From NCBI RefSeq assembly GCF_900130045.1, contig NZ_FQXT01000001.1, positions 62,001 through 126,000 on the forward strand: DNA of 64,000 nt, read 5' to 3'. The translations under genes and the position numbers were made by a program. The DNA comes from Leeuwenhoekiella palythoae. Lineage in GTDB: Bacteria; Bacteroidota; Bacteroidia; Flavobacteriales; Flavobacteriaceae. Under the pieces are notes generated by a model, which did no database searches, was not told where the DNA came from, and saw nothing but the letters and a program-made list of their open reading frames with translations. Positions 1 through 7,432 of this stretch are shown here, in pieces. Position 1 is the stretch's first letter; every line of letters begins with the position of its first letter.

Positions 1-254
1 ATCCAGTTATATGGATATTTAGCTCCCAATTGATACGTAGGCATTCCGCCAAAAGCTGCATCGGTCCAATATGGTTCTTCACCGGTAGCGGCTCTAAAAT
101 CCATTTGTTCCTTAGCCATCCCGCGATATTGCTGAATGTCACTCTGAAACATCTTTTTCCCAGAAAGCACGGGACTAAAATAAAGTAATGCAGTAATTAT
201 AAATATCAAAACCACAACAAGGTGTGGCGCGATCTTTTTAAAGGAAAATGTCAT
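1..254 (-). CDS. YfhO family membrane protein (N-terminal part)
   Basis: The reverse strand reads an open frame from an ATG at 252-254 off the left edge, so about 84 residues are visible. They start with a short basic stretch, then one hydrophobic membrane segment (about residues 10-29), then an extracytoplasmic stretch with MFQSDIQQYRGMAKE and a second part rich in aromatic residues and glycine (AAFGGMPTYQLGAKYP). This resembles the N-terminus of the large YfhO-like multi-spanning proteins of Bacteroidota, a family linked to transfer of sugars or other groups onto envelope polymers. The start lies 28 bp after the DUF4834 gene, so the two are probably co-transcribed. The family call rests on the first 84 residues only. 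Confidence 0.7.
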   Translation of the reverse strand, partial: MTFSFKKIAPHLVVVLIFIITALLYFSPVLSGKKMFQSDIQQYRGMAKEQMDFRAATGEEPYWTDAAFGGMPTYQLGAKYPYNW

Positions 255-282
255 ATAAGTTAGCTATACTAAAGCGTGGAAA

Positions 283-543
283 TTAGTCAATTTCTTCATA
301 ATCGATATATTCTCCCACAGTTTTATTTGAAGTCTGGTCGCGATGCGGAACACGGTCTATAACCGTCTCTCCTTCTTTTTTAGCTGCAGGTTCTTTATAG
401 CCGGGACCTTGGGCCATATTCTGAAAACGCTCTCCTACCTTTTTGGCCAAGTAACGCATAATATAAGGAGATAAAAATCTAAAAAGGATTCGCAATCCAA
501 AGAAGATTAATAAGATGATAAGCAATGTTTGAATAAACTTCAT
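283..543 (-). CDS. DUF4834 family small membrane protein
   Basis: This is a protein of about 86 residues. It has one N-terminal membrane segment (TLLIILLIFFGLRILFRFL) followed by a charged cytoplasmic tail that ends in acidic residues. The pattern fits the uncharacterised DUF4834 family, a Bacteroidota-restricted single-pass protein. The frame is open up to an earlier ATG at 579. I chose the internal ATG at 543 because it gives the usual MKFIQ-type N-terminus and because a -7 box on this strand (561-568) lies inside the longer reading. It precedes the YfhO-like gene by 28 bp and is probably first in that operon. Function unknown. Confidence 0.75.
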   Translation of the reverse strand: MKFIQTLLIILLIFFGLRILFRFLSPYIMRYLAKKVGERFQNMAQGPGYKEPAAKKEGETVIDRVPHRDQTSNKTVGEYIDYEEID

Positions 544-560
544 CAGCACAATATTTGCGA

Positions 561-568
561 CAAAATTA
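561..568 (-). promoter_or_regulatory. -7 box TAATTTTG for the DUF4834 gene
   Basis: On the reverse strand this reads TAATTTTG, a full match to the Bacteroidota -7 consensus TAnnTTTG. It lies 17 bp upstream of the ATG at 543. No clear -33 TTG was found at 17-23 bp spacing. Confidence 0.45.
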
Positions 569-704
569 ACCATTACCACACGTTTTCACCTTAAAAAAAG
601 AATAAAACCTAGCCTGTTGGGTTGTATGTTAACTTTAGGCTATCTCTTATTTTTACACTATGTTTGTCAGATTGCAGGTCAAAAAAATCCTTAGTTCCAG
701 TTTT

Positions 705-1610
705 ATGAAATTCAGTGTTATGCCGAATAAATTGATTTTTAGTTTATCGCTGTTGTTGTGTGCATTTGTTCAACAAGCTAAAGCTCAATACACTGAAACC
801 CTAAACTCTAACAGGCCGGGACAATCTCAAGGAGCCTTTGCCGTGGGCCGTGGCGTTTTTCAGGCAGAATTAGGAGCGACAATGGGTAAAGAATCGCATA
901 ATTTACTCTACACAGAAACTGACAATATTGGGGCGGAATTTCAGTTGAGATACGGTGCCATTCGTGAGCAGTTAGAATTTAACTTCAGCGGAACTTATTT
1001 ATACGAAGACATCGTTCCTACAGCTGGTGCAGCAGAACCATACAGCCATAGTGGTTTTCCCATTATTACGCTAGGAGCAAAATACTTGCTGTACGATCCT
1101 TATAAGAATTACGAAGAAAAAATTAATCTGTACAGTTACCACGCCAATCGTGCATTTAAGTGGCGTACACTAATTCCTGCAGTTTCTATTTACTCAGCCG
1201 CAAATTATGTGTACGAAGACGATAACCCGTTTTTACCTAGTAGTCAGGCTGGTTTTACTCCAAAAGTCGTCGCGATCACACAGCACAACTGGGGCCGTTG
1301 GGTTTGGGTCAATAACTTTATCTATGATCAATTTTTAACTGATTTTCCTACCAAAGCCTGGATCACCACAATGACGCATTCGTTCAATTCTAAAATTGCA
1401 GCTTTTGCAGAGTTTCAAGTGATTATAAGCGACATTTATGCTGATGACCTATTTCGCTTTGGCGGTGCTTATTTGATTACTAAAGATCTTCAGGTTGATG
1501 TAAGTGCCCTCATCAATTTTAAAGAGACTCCTAAACGCCAGCAATTGGGTTTAGGATTATCTTACCGACTGGATTTTCATAGCCACGATGAATTGCTTCC
1601 GCAGAAATAA
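705..1610 (+). CDS. Outer-membrane beta-barrel protein (phenol MetA-degradation-like transporter family)
   Basis: The protein has a Sec signal peptide (hydrophobic LIFSLSLLLCAF, then AKA-QY). The mature part has alternating aromatic/hydrophobic beta-strand character and starts with NSNRPGQSQGAFAVGRG, a sequence style seen in the 'transporter' barrels related to the MetA pathway of phenol degradation. The C-terminus (LGLGLSYRLDF) resembles a closing barrel strand. An ATG at 660 is possible, but 705 gives a normal signal peptide. An imperfect -7 box (TATTTTTA, 648-655) sits directly before 660, which also favours the later start. Substrate unknown. It stands alone between a leftward operon and a rightward acetyltransferase. 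Confidence 0.6.
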   Translation: MKFSVMPNKLIFSLSLLLCAFVQQAKAQYTETLNSNRPGQSQGAFAVGRGVFQAELGATMGKESHNLLYTETDNIGAEFQLRYGAIREQLEFNFSGTYLYEDIVPTAGAAEPYSHSGFPIITLGAKYLLYDPYKNYEEKINLYSYHANRAFKWRTLIPAVSIYSAANYVYEDDNPFLPSSQAGFTPKVVAITQHNWGRWVWVNNFIYDQFLTDFPTKAWITTMTHSFNSKIAAFAEFQVIISDIYADDLFRFGGAYLITKDLQVDVSALINFKETPKRQQLGLGLSYRLDFHSHDELLPQK

Positions 1611-1650
1611 AAAATACGGTTACCTTTACAAGCTATATTATTAGAGTAGA

Positions 1651-2769
1651 ATGATTACAATAAAAGAAATGAAAACAAAACAGGAACTGACAAAATTTGT
1701 CAAGTTTCCGTTTTCACTTTATGATAAGAACAGTAACTGGGTTCCTCCGTTAGTCAATGACGAGCTTGAAAGTATGGATCCTGAAAAGAATCCTGTTTTT
1801 AAAAATGCCGAGGCCCGCTTCTTTTTAGCTTATAAAAACAACAAACCGGTTGGAAGGATCGCAGCGATCATCAATCATATTGAGATCAATGAACAAGGTA
1901 AACCTAAAATGCGTTTTGGGTGGTTTGACGCCATTGATGACCTTGAAGTAACTAAAGCACTCATTGCTCAAGTAGAAGAAATTGGCCGCGCTAATAACTT
2001 AAACTGGATTGAAGGTCCGGTAGGTTTTAGCAATATGGAAAAGGCCGGAATGCTCATCGAAGGTTTTGAATACCTCAATACGATGATCACTTGGTATAAC
2101 TACCCATACTACAAAGAACATTTTGAAAAACTGAATTTTGAGAAAGCTTCTGAATGGGTTGAATATAAGATCCAAATCCCTGAAAAATCTCCCGAAAAGG
2201 TTGAAAAATTTGCGCGAATCATTGTAGAACGTTACAACCTTAAGTTGATTCACTTTAAAAATAGCAAAGAGATTCTGCCTTATGTAGATGATATGTTTGG
2301 GCTGCTCAACAAGACGTACAACGACCTGAGCACCTTTGTGCCTATTCAACAATATCAGATCGATCACTATAAGGATAAGTACATCAAATACATAAATCCG
2401 CATTACATCAAATGTATTGAGAATGCTGAAGGTAAACTCATTGCCTTTGCGATCACGATGCCTTCATTTAGTAAAGCATTAAAAAAGGCTAACGGAAGTC
2501 TGTGGCCTTTTGGATTTATTCATCTGTTACGTGCGAGAAATAACAACGATACGGCTGCCTTTTACTTAATTGGCATTGATCCCGAATATCAAGGTAAAGG
2601 GGTTACCGCTGCAATTTTTCAAACAATGCAAGATCTGTTTACTGCAAACGGTATTACTGAAGTGGAGACCAATCCTGAACTTGAAGAAAACAAAGCAATT
2701 CAGCAGCTTTGGAAAAAGTATGATCATCAACTACATAAACGAAGAAGGACCTATAAACGTGATTTATAG
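1651..2769 (+). CDS. GNAT-like N-acyltransferase
   Basis: This is a 372-residue cytosolic protein. Its C-terminal half carries a GNAT-like core: AFYLIGIDPEYQGKGVTAAIF contains the Q/RxxGxG/A acetyl-CoA pyrophosphate loop (residues ~310-325), followed by a helix and VETNPELEENKAIQQLW, a typical beta6 segment. The N-terminal half (NSNWVPPLVNDELESMDPEKNP) is shared by a long bacterial branch with no assigned substrate. The gene starts 40 bp after the barrel gene on the same strand and may share its transcript. Acyl donor and acceptor are not evident. Confidence 0.75.
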   Translation: MITIKEMKTKQELTKFVKFPFSLYDKNSNWVPPLVNDELESMDPEKNPVFKNAEARFFLAYKNNKPVGRIAAIINHIEINEQGKPKMRFGWFDAIDDLEVTKALIAQVEEIGRANNLNWIEGPVGFSNMEKAGMLIEGFEYLNTMITWYNYPYYKEHFEKLNFEKASEWVEYKIQIPEKSPEKVEKFARIIVERYNLKLIHFKNSKEILPYVDDMFGLLNKTYNDLSTFVPIQQYQIDHYKDKYIKYINPHYIKCIENAEGKLIAFAITMPSFSKALKKANGSLWPFGFIHLLRARNNNDTAAFYLIGIDPEYQGKGVTAAIFQTMQDLFTANGITEVETNPELEENKAIQQLWKKYDHQLHKRRRTYKRDL

Positions 2770-2806
2770 GCCCTAAACTCTTTTAGATTATAGCGATGCT
2801 ATATTA

Positions 2807-3487
2807 TTATTCGGTAAGAATAAAACTTACCTGAATTTTTGAAGTTATCGTTAATTCGCCAGGTGCTAAAGTACGTTGCGTACTATCTGCTGATTCTGCC
2901 ATTGCCATTTTGTACATAGGCTGTGGTTGAGGAACGCTGGTTCCTAATTCTGCGATAGTAATTGCTTTACCTATTCCTTGTCCTAATACTTGAGCGTACT
3001 CCTGTGCCTTAGTTTTAGCGTTAGCGATAGCTTTCTTGCGCGCTTCGGCTTCATAAGCTTCCATTTTTGAAGAAGAAAATTCTACACCGTTGATGGTATT
3101 GATGCCAGAAGATAAGAGTCCTGCCATTATTTTATCGTAGTTAGACAGATCTTTCAGTTTTACAGAAATAGTCTGACTCGCGCGATAGTTATAGGTTTTG
3201 GTATTGTAATCGTAGTTTTTGTTCAGATTTACATATTCGGTCTGCACTTGATTCTGCGGAATGTTCATCTTCAGTAAATAATCTAAAACCTTATCAACGC
3301 TGGTGTCATTTTCAGCCTTAACTGTTTTTGCGTCTTTTCCTTCGGTTTGAACTCCCATACGTATGGTAACTTCATCGGGTACTGCTACTACTTCCCCTTC
3401 TCCTGTTACGTTTACTGTTGGTTGAATAGCTTGGGCGCTTGCCATAGTGCTCATTGCGGTAATTGCTAGAATTAAAATAGATTTCAT
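2807..3487 (-). CDS. SIMPL domain (DUF541) periplasmic protein
   Basis: The 226-residue protein begins with a signal peptide (MKSILILAITAMSTMASA). It then shows the SIMPL/DUF541 pattern: VNVTGEGEVVAVPDEVTIRMGVQTEG, and later a helix-rich AxxxAxxKAxxYAQVLG segment (KKAIANAKTKAQEYAQ) and a closing beta-strand ITSKIQVSF. The family includes BP26/OMP28 of Brucella and E. coli YggE, the latter linked to oxidative stress. The role here is inferred only. It lies 45 bp downstream of the rhomboid gene on the same strand and is probably its operon partner. Confidence 0.88.
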   Translation of the reverse strand: MKSILILAITAMSTMASAQAIQPTVNVTGEGEVVAVPDEVTIRMGVQTEGKDAKTVKAENDTSVDKVLDYLLKMNIPQNQVQTEYVNLNKNYDYNTKTYNYRASQTISVKLKDLSNYDKIMAGLLSSGINTINGVEFSSSKMEAYEAEARKKAIANAKTKAQEYAQVLGQGIGKAITIAELGTSVPQPQPMYKMAMAESADSTQRTLAPGELTITSKIQVSFILTE

Positions 3488-3532
3488 AATAGTTGTTTTT
3501 TATTTACCTCAATAAAAGCAAGTCCTGTGCCA

Positions 3533-4183
3533 TTAAAGCCGACCTGTCTTGTTGAGTATAAATAAAATTACAATTGGAATCGCTAATAAACCTACCATCA
3601 AGGTATTAACCTGAAACAAAGCAGGCACCATTAACAAAGTAATAACATAACCACCTACTGCGCCACCAAAATGGGCATCGTGACCAATATTGTCATTATT
3701 GGCTCGCATTCCATAAATTGAATACAGTAAATACCCAATCCCAAAAATATACGCCGGAATAGGTACAGGAATAAAAAACATATATAGACTCATATCTGGG
3801 TAAAGCAAGATCGCAGCATACAAAATTCCTGACACTGCGCCACTGGCTCCCACCGCAGTATAATGGTATTCATCTTTATGAAAATAATAGGAAAGTAAGT
3901 TTCCTAGGATCAAACTGCCGAGATAAATAACCACAAATTCCCAATTACCTAAAAATGAAATAACTATAGGCGCAAAGAAATAGAGCGTAAGCATATTAAA
4001 AAATAAATGCGACGTGCTCACGTGCAGAAAACCTGAAGATAATACACGTATCTGCTCGCCTCTACGCACCGCCCCCGTATTAAACTTATATTTTTCAAAA
4101 AAGGAATAATCGTTAAAACCTTTAATTGAGATCAACACATTGACACCAATTACAATGGCAGTAATTATACTTAAATCGCCCAT
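3533..4183 (-). CDS. Rhomboid family intramembrane serine protease
   Basis: The protein has 216 residues and about six membrane segments. The diagnostic motifs are present: H59-xxx-N63 in TM2 (SHLFFNML), the catalytic serine S114 in GASGAVSG, and H171 in AHFGGAVGG to complete the Ser-His dyad. It should cleave membrane-spanning substrates within the lipid bilayer. The length is that of a minimal six-helix bacterial rhomboid with no extra cytoplasmic domain. The SIMPL gene follows. A -7 box lies at 4204-4211. No substrate can be named. Confidence 0.93.
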   Translation of the reverse strand: MGDLSIITAIVIGVNVLISIKGFNDYSFFEKYKFNTGAVRRGEQIRVLSSGFLHVSTSHLFFNMLTLYFFAPIVISFLGNWEFVVIYLGSLILGNLLSYYFHKDEYHYTAVGASGAVSGILYAAILLYPDMSLYMFFIPVPIPAYIFGIGYLLYSIYGMRANNDNIGHDAHFGGAVGGYVITLLMVPALFQVNTLMVGLLAIPIVILFILNKTGRL

Positions 4184-4203
4184 AAAAGCTCAAATTTTGG
4201 ATT

Positions 4204-4211
4204 CAAATATA
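4204..4211 (-). promoter_or_regulatory. -7 box TATATTTG for the rhomboid/SIMPL operon
   Basis: The reverse strand reads TATATTTG, a perfect TAnnTTTG match 20 bp upstream of the rhomboid start. It sits back to back, 2 bp apart, with the opposite-strand box at 4214-4221, so the two form a divergent promoter pair. Confidence 0.6.
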
Positions 4212-4213
4212 CC

Positions 4214-4221
4214 TATATTTG
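4214..4221 (+). promoter_or_regulatory. -7 box TATATTTG of the candidate small RNA
   Basis: Perfect TAnnTTTG match on the plus strand. The nearest start codon is almost 200 bp downstream (4420), far beyond the 10-70 bp seen at most other boxes of this window. A TTTG at 4196-4199 could be a -33 element but the spacing (14 bp) is short. The predicted transcript starts near 4228. Confidence 0.55.
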
Positions 4222-4224
4222 TGC

Positions 4225-4375
4225 ACTAACTGCCGTTTCATGTGATGCCGTTTATAGGTAGAAATAAACTACAATGCGGAATGTACCTGAGACGCTTGTA
4301 AGAAGGAAATCTTTAATTCCTAGAAAAGGATGCAGGTCGTATACGCTTAGTAGAAACCTAAAAAGAACTTTATAG
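4225..4375 (+). ncRNA. Candidate structured small RNA, 6S-like (6S-Flavo type?)
   Basis: A gene-free stretch with its own -7 box folds by hand into one long rod. The nested pairs are AGGT 4256-4259 with ACCT 4356-4359, CTAC 4269-4272 with GTAG 4350-4353, GCG 4276-4278 with CGC 4344-4346, ACCTG 4285-4289 with CAGGT 4333-4337, and a terminal hairpin AGGAA 4304-4308 with TTCCT 4317-4321. Internal loops separate them, including a large one of about 14 by 11 nt. A rod with a large central bubble and a length near 150 nt fits 6S RNA, which binds RNA polymerase as an open-promoter mimic; a flavobacterial 6S class has been described. I cannot match it to a covariance model. It could instead be a long leader of the acyltransferase gene at 4420. 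The ends are approximate. Confidence 0.45.
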
Positions 4376-4419
4376 ATTCAGAATTTTTACGCGCAGTTAC
4401 CCATAAAAACAAAACGCAC

Positions 4420-5289
4420 ATGCAACGCCTTCTTTATTGGCTGGTTTATCCTCTATTGTGGATTATCTCTAAACTTCCGTTCTGGCTATTTTATAAAGTT
4501 TCTGATGTTATTTTTTTCATCTTATACTACTTGGTAGGTTACCGAAAGAAAACGGTACGTTTCAATCTTAAGACAGCATTTCCTGAAAAATCAGATGTTG
4601 AACGTAAAAGCATTGAAAAGAAGTTCTATAGACATATGTGTGATATGTTTTTAGAAATGATCAAATCAATCTCTATCTCTGCCGAAGAACTCAAAGAGCG
4701 CTTTCAATTTGATGACTTGAGTATCGTTGAGAAATTAGTAAAAGAGCAACGCAGCTCCTTAATTATGATGGGGCATTATGCCAGTTACGAATGGCTTACG
4801 GCGTTACAATTCTATTTTGATCACAGTGGCTACGGAATTTACAAACGAATTAAAAACCCGTATTTTGATAAGCTAATTCACGAGATTAGAGAAAAATGGA
4901 ATTCTAAGCTGTTAGCGAATAAAGAAGCTACTTTCATTATCAGAAAACAACAACGCGCCGGAAAAATGGCAACGTATGCGTTTATCGCAGATCAATCACC
5001 TAAAACCCGCAAACATTATCACTGCATCGATTTTCTAGGAAAGAATGTACCCTTTTTCACCGGAGTTGAGCGCCTGGCGAAATCTGAAGATATGCCGGTT
5101 ATCTATCTCGCGGTAGACAAAATAAAAAGAGGCTATTATAAAGCCTCTTTTAAAGTTATTACCGAAGATCCCACCGCGCTACCGGATTATCAAATTACCG
5201 ATGAATTTGCAGCATTGCTAGAAGCGCAGATCAAAGCAAATCCGGAATATTATTTATGGACACATAAGCGGTTTAAACACGCGCTTTAG
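4420..5289 (+). CDS. LpxL/HtrB-like lysophospholipid acyltransferase
   Basis: The 289-residue protein has an N-terminal membrane segment (residues ~5-40). Its catalytic H-x4-E motif is H119-YASY-E124 (MGHYASYEW). It also has the downstream IADQSPK segment and a conserved tryptophan near the end (YYLWTHKRFK, compare the WxHrR signature of lipid A acyltransferases). It probably adds a secondary acyl chain to lipid A or another envelope lipid at the inner face of the cytoplasmic membrane. It converges on glmM with only 2 bp between the stop codons and no obvious terminator. Confidence 0.85.
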   Translation: MQRLLYWLVYPLLWIISKLPFWLFYKVSDVIFFILYYLVGYRKKTVRFNLKTAFPEKSDVERKSIEKKFYRHMCDMFLEMIKSISISAEELKERFQFDDLSIVEKLVKEQRSSLIMMGHYASYEWLTALQFYFDHSGYGIYKRIKNPYFDKLIHEIREKWNSKLLANKEATFIIRKQQRAGKMATYAFIADQSPKTRKHYHCIDFLGKNVPFFTGVERLAKSEDMPVIYLAVDKIKRGYYKASFKVITEDPTALPDYQITDEFAALLEAQIKANPEYYLWTHKRFKHAL

Positions 5290-5291
5290 GT

Positions 5292-6680
5292 TTAAATACC
5301 CGCTATCGATTTAATTTCGCTGATCATTGTATCTGCAACTTGATCTGCTTCGGTTTGGGTTTGTGCTTCCGTGTAAATACGAATAATAGGTTCTGTATTT
5401 GATTTTCTAAGATGTACCCAATGATTTTCAAAATCAATTTTCACTCCGTCTATGGTATTTACATCTTCATTTTGATAACGCTGCGCAATTTCCTTTAAAA
5501 TAGCATCGACATCTAGGGTGGGCGTTAATTCAATTTTCTTTTTGCTCATAAAATACGCCGGGTAACTCGCGCGTAATTCACTAACTTTAATTTTCTTTTT
5601 CGCCAAGTGCGTTAAAAATAAAGCAACACCCACGAGTGCATCGCGGCCATAATGAGACTCCGGATAGATTATTCCACCGTTACCTTCTCCTCCAATCACG
5701 GCATTAACTTCTTTCATTTTAGTCACCACATTTACTTCGCCTACGGCAGCAGCGTGATAGGTTCCTCCGTGTTTTTGAGTTATGTCTCTTAAGGCTCTTG
5801 ACGAACTTAAATTAGAAACCGTATCTCCGGGATTTTCACTCAATACATAATCTGCACAAGCTACTAGGGTATATTCTTCGCCAAACATTTCGCCGGTTTC
5901 ATCAATAAACGCAAGTCGATCTACATCAGGATCAACCACAATTCCTAAATCGGCATTTTCTTCCGGAACCAACTTACAAATGTCAGTGAGATGCTCTTTT
6001 AAGGGTTCAGGATTATGCGGAAAATTTCCGGTAGGCTCACAATATAATTTTTCAACATAAACCCCTAAACGTTCCAGAAGCATTGGGATTGCGATACCTC
6101 CGGTAGAATTTACACCGTCAACCACAATCTTAAAATTAGCAGCTTTGATCGCATCTTCATCTACCAAATCCAGATCCAAGACTTCGTCTATATGAATATC
6201 GATATAGGCATCATTTTTATGAATTGCTCCCAAAGCATCAACTTCAGCAAAAGTTACCGAAGATTCTTCGGCAAGTTTTAAGATCTCTGCACCAGCTTCA
6301 GCATTGAGAAATTCACCATTTTTATCCAGAAGTTTTAATGCATTCCACTGTTTGGGATTGTGAGATGCAGTTAGGATGATCCCACCATCAGCATGTTCTA
6401 ATTGCACCGCGAGTTCTACCGTTGGTGTGGTAGAAAGATCAAGATCTACCACGTCAATCCCCAAACCTACTAAGGTTTGCATAACCAATTGCTGCAACAT
6501 CTCTCCGCTCAGGCGCGCATCTCGACCTACCACAACTTTGTGCATGTCTTTATTGCGTTGCTTTTTAATATAAGTGCCGTAAGCAGCAGCAAATTTCACC
6601 GCGTCTATAGGGGTTAAATTCTCTTCAGGCTTTCCTCCAATGGTACCACGTATTCCTGATATTGATTTTATTAGGGTCAT
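5292..6680 (-). CDS. glmM: Phosphoglucosamine mutase
   Basis: This is a 462-residue member of the alpha-D-phosphohexomutase superfamily. The phosphoserine loop TASHNP has its active serine at S106. The magnesium loop is DPDVDRLAF, the sugar-specificity loop is GGEGNGGIIYPESHYGRDA, and the phosphate-binding loop near the C-terminus is RKSNTEPIIRIY. It would interconvert glucosamine-6-phosphate and glucosamine-1-phosphate for peptidoglycan and lipopolysaccharide precursors. Phosphomannomutase/phosphoglucomutase activity cannot be excluded by motif alone; the GEGNGG loop favours GlmM-like enzymes. A -7 box on its strand lies at 6763-6770. Confidence 0.88.
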   Translation of the reverse strand: MTLIKSISGIRGTIGGKPEENLTPIDAVKFAAAYGTYIKKQRNKDMHKVVVGRDARLSGEMLQQLVMQTLVGLGIDVVDLDLSTTPTVELAVQLEHADGGIILTASHNPKQWNALKLLDKNGEFLNAEAGAEILKLAEESSVTFAEVDALGAIHKNDAYIDIHIDEVLDLDLVDEDAIKAANFKIVVDGVNSTGGIAIPMLLERLGVYVEKLYCEPTGNFPHNPEPLKEHLTDICKLVPEENADLGIVVDPDVDRLAFIDETGEMFGEEYTLVACADYVLSENPGDTVSNLSSSRALRDITQKHGGTYHAAAVGEVNVVTKMKEVNAVIGGEGNGGIIYPESHYGRDALVGVALFLTHLAKKKIKVSELRASYPAYFMSKKKIELTPTLDVDAILKEIAQRYQNEDVNTIDGVKIDFENHWVHLRKSNTEPIIRIYTEAQTQTEADQVADTMISEIKSIAGI

Positions 6681-6762
6681 AAATAAAGTATTCTGATTTT
6701 ATTGAGCTTATTTTCAAAAACTGAAAATTATAATGCTCGTAGTTTTAAAATTTCTGGTCTGA

Positions 6763-6770
6763 CAAATATA
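6763..6770 (-). promoter_or_regulatory. -7 box TATATTTG for glmM
   Basis: The reverse strand reads TATATTTG. It lies 82 bp upstream of the glmM ATG, implying a leader of about 75 nt. No good -33 element is visible. Confidence 0.5.
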
Positions 6771-6816
6771 GCCATTAGAGGCGCTTCTGTATCTTCAGAA
6801 TTTGTAATTTAAGCCT

Positions 6817-7428
6817 GTGAATTTTTTAGCGCACATATACCTGTCTGGCAACGATACGCTTATTAAGCTGGGTAATTTTATGGCTGATGGCATAAAAGGT
6901 AAACAATACAAAAACTACCGGCCTCAATTGCAAAAAGGAATTTTACTACACCGCAGTATTGATAGTTTTACAGACTCACATCCTATTGTAAAACAAAGTA
7001 CAAAAAGACTGCATCCTAAATACAGTCATTATAGTGGGGTTATTGTAGATATTCTTTACGACCATTTTTTGACAAAAAACTGGAAAAAATATAATAAGAT
7101 CCCTTTACCTCAGTATGTTGAAGATTTTTATGATTTGCTTGATGAGCATTATGATATTCTTACGCCCTCTATTCAGCGTATGGTACCGCATATGATCGCT
7201 GACAACTGGCTGTTGAGTTATGCTGAAATTAGCGGAATTGCCACGGTATTATACAATATGAATCGACGAACCAAAAATATAAGCGGAATGGATCGTGCGG
7301 TTGAAGATCTGCAGCTACATTACCACGACTTTGAAAACGAATTCACACTATTTTTTGAAGAACTTCGGGCATTTTGCTCCAACCGAATCAAAGAACTTGA
7401 CATTCAATTTAGATTAAAAAACACCTGA
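6817..7428 (+). CDS. acpH: Acyl carrier protein phosphodiesterase (AcpH family)
   Basis: The 203-residue protein begins MNFLAHIYLSGNDTLIKLGNF. It carries the AcpH signature residues: the N-terminal FLAH, GNFMADGIKG, the LHRSIDSFTDSHP segment and, later, VDILYDHFL. AcpH hydrolyses the 4'-phosphopantetheine arm from holo-ACP. The start codon is GTG (6817-6819) and no in-frame ATG gives the conserved FLAH. It is divergent from glmM and followed after 4 bp by the gamma-glutamyltransferase gene, so the two are likely co-transcribed. Confidence 0.88.
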   Translation: MNFLAHIYLSGNDTLIKLGNFMADGIKGKQYKNYRPQLQKGILLHRSIDSFTDSHPIVKQSTKRLHPKYSHYSGVIVDILYDHFLTKNWKKYNKIPLPQYVEDFYDLLDEHYDILTPSIQRMVPHMIADNWLLSYAEISGIATVLYNMNRRTKNISGMDRAVEDLQLHYHDFENEFTLFFEELRAFCSNRIKELDIQFRLKNT

Positions 7429-7432
7429 CTTT

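Noticed and set aside
2789-2803. Short hairpin TATAGC/GCTATA as a terminator between the GNAT and SIMPL genes
   Set aside because: Only 6 AT-rich base pairs with a 3-nt loop and no strong U-run; too weak to call.
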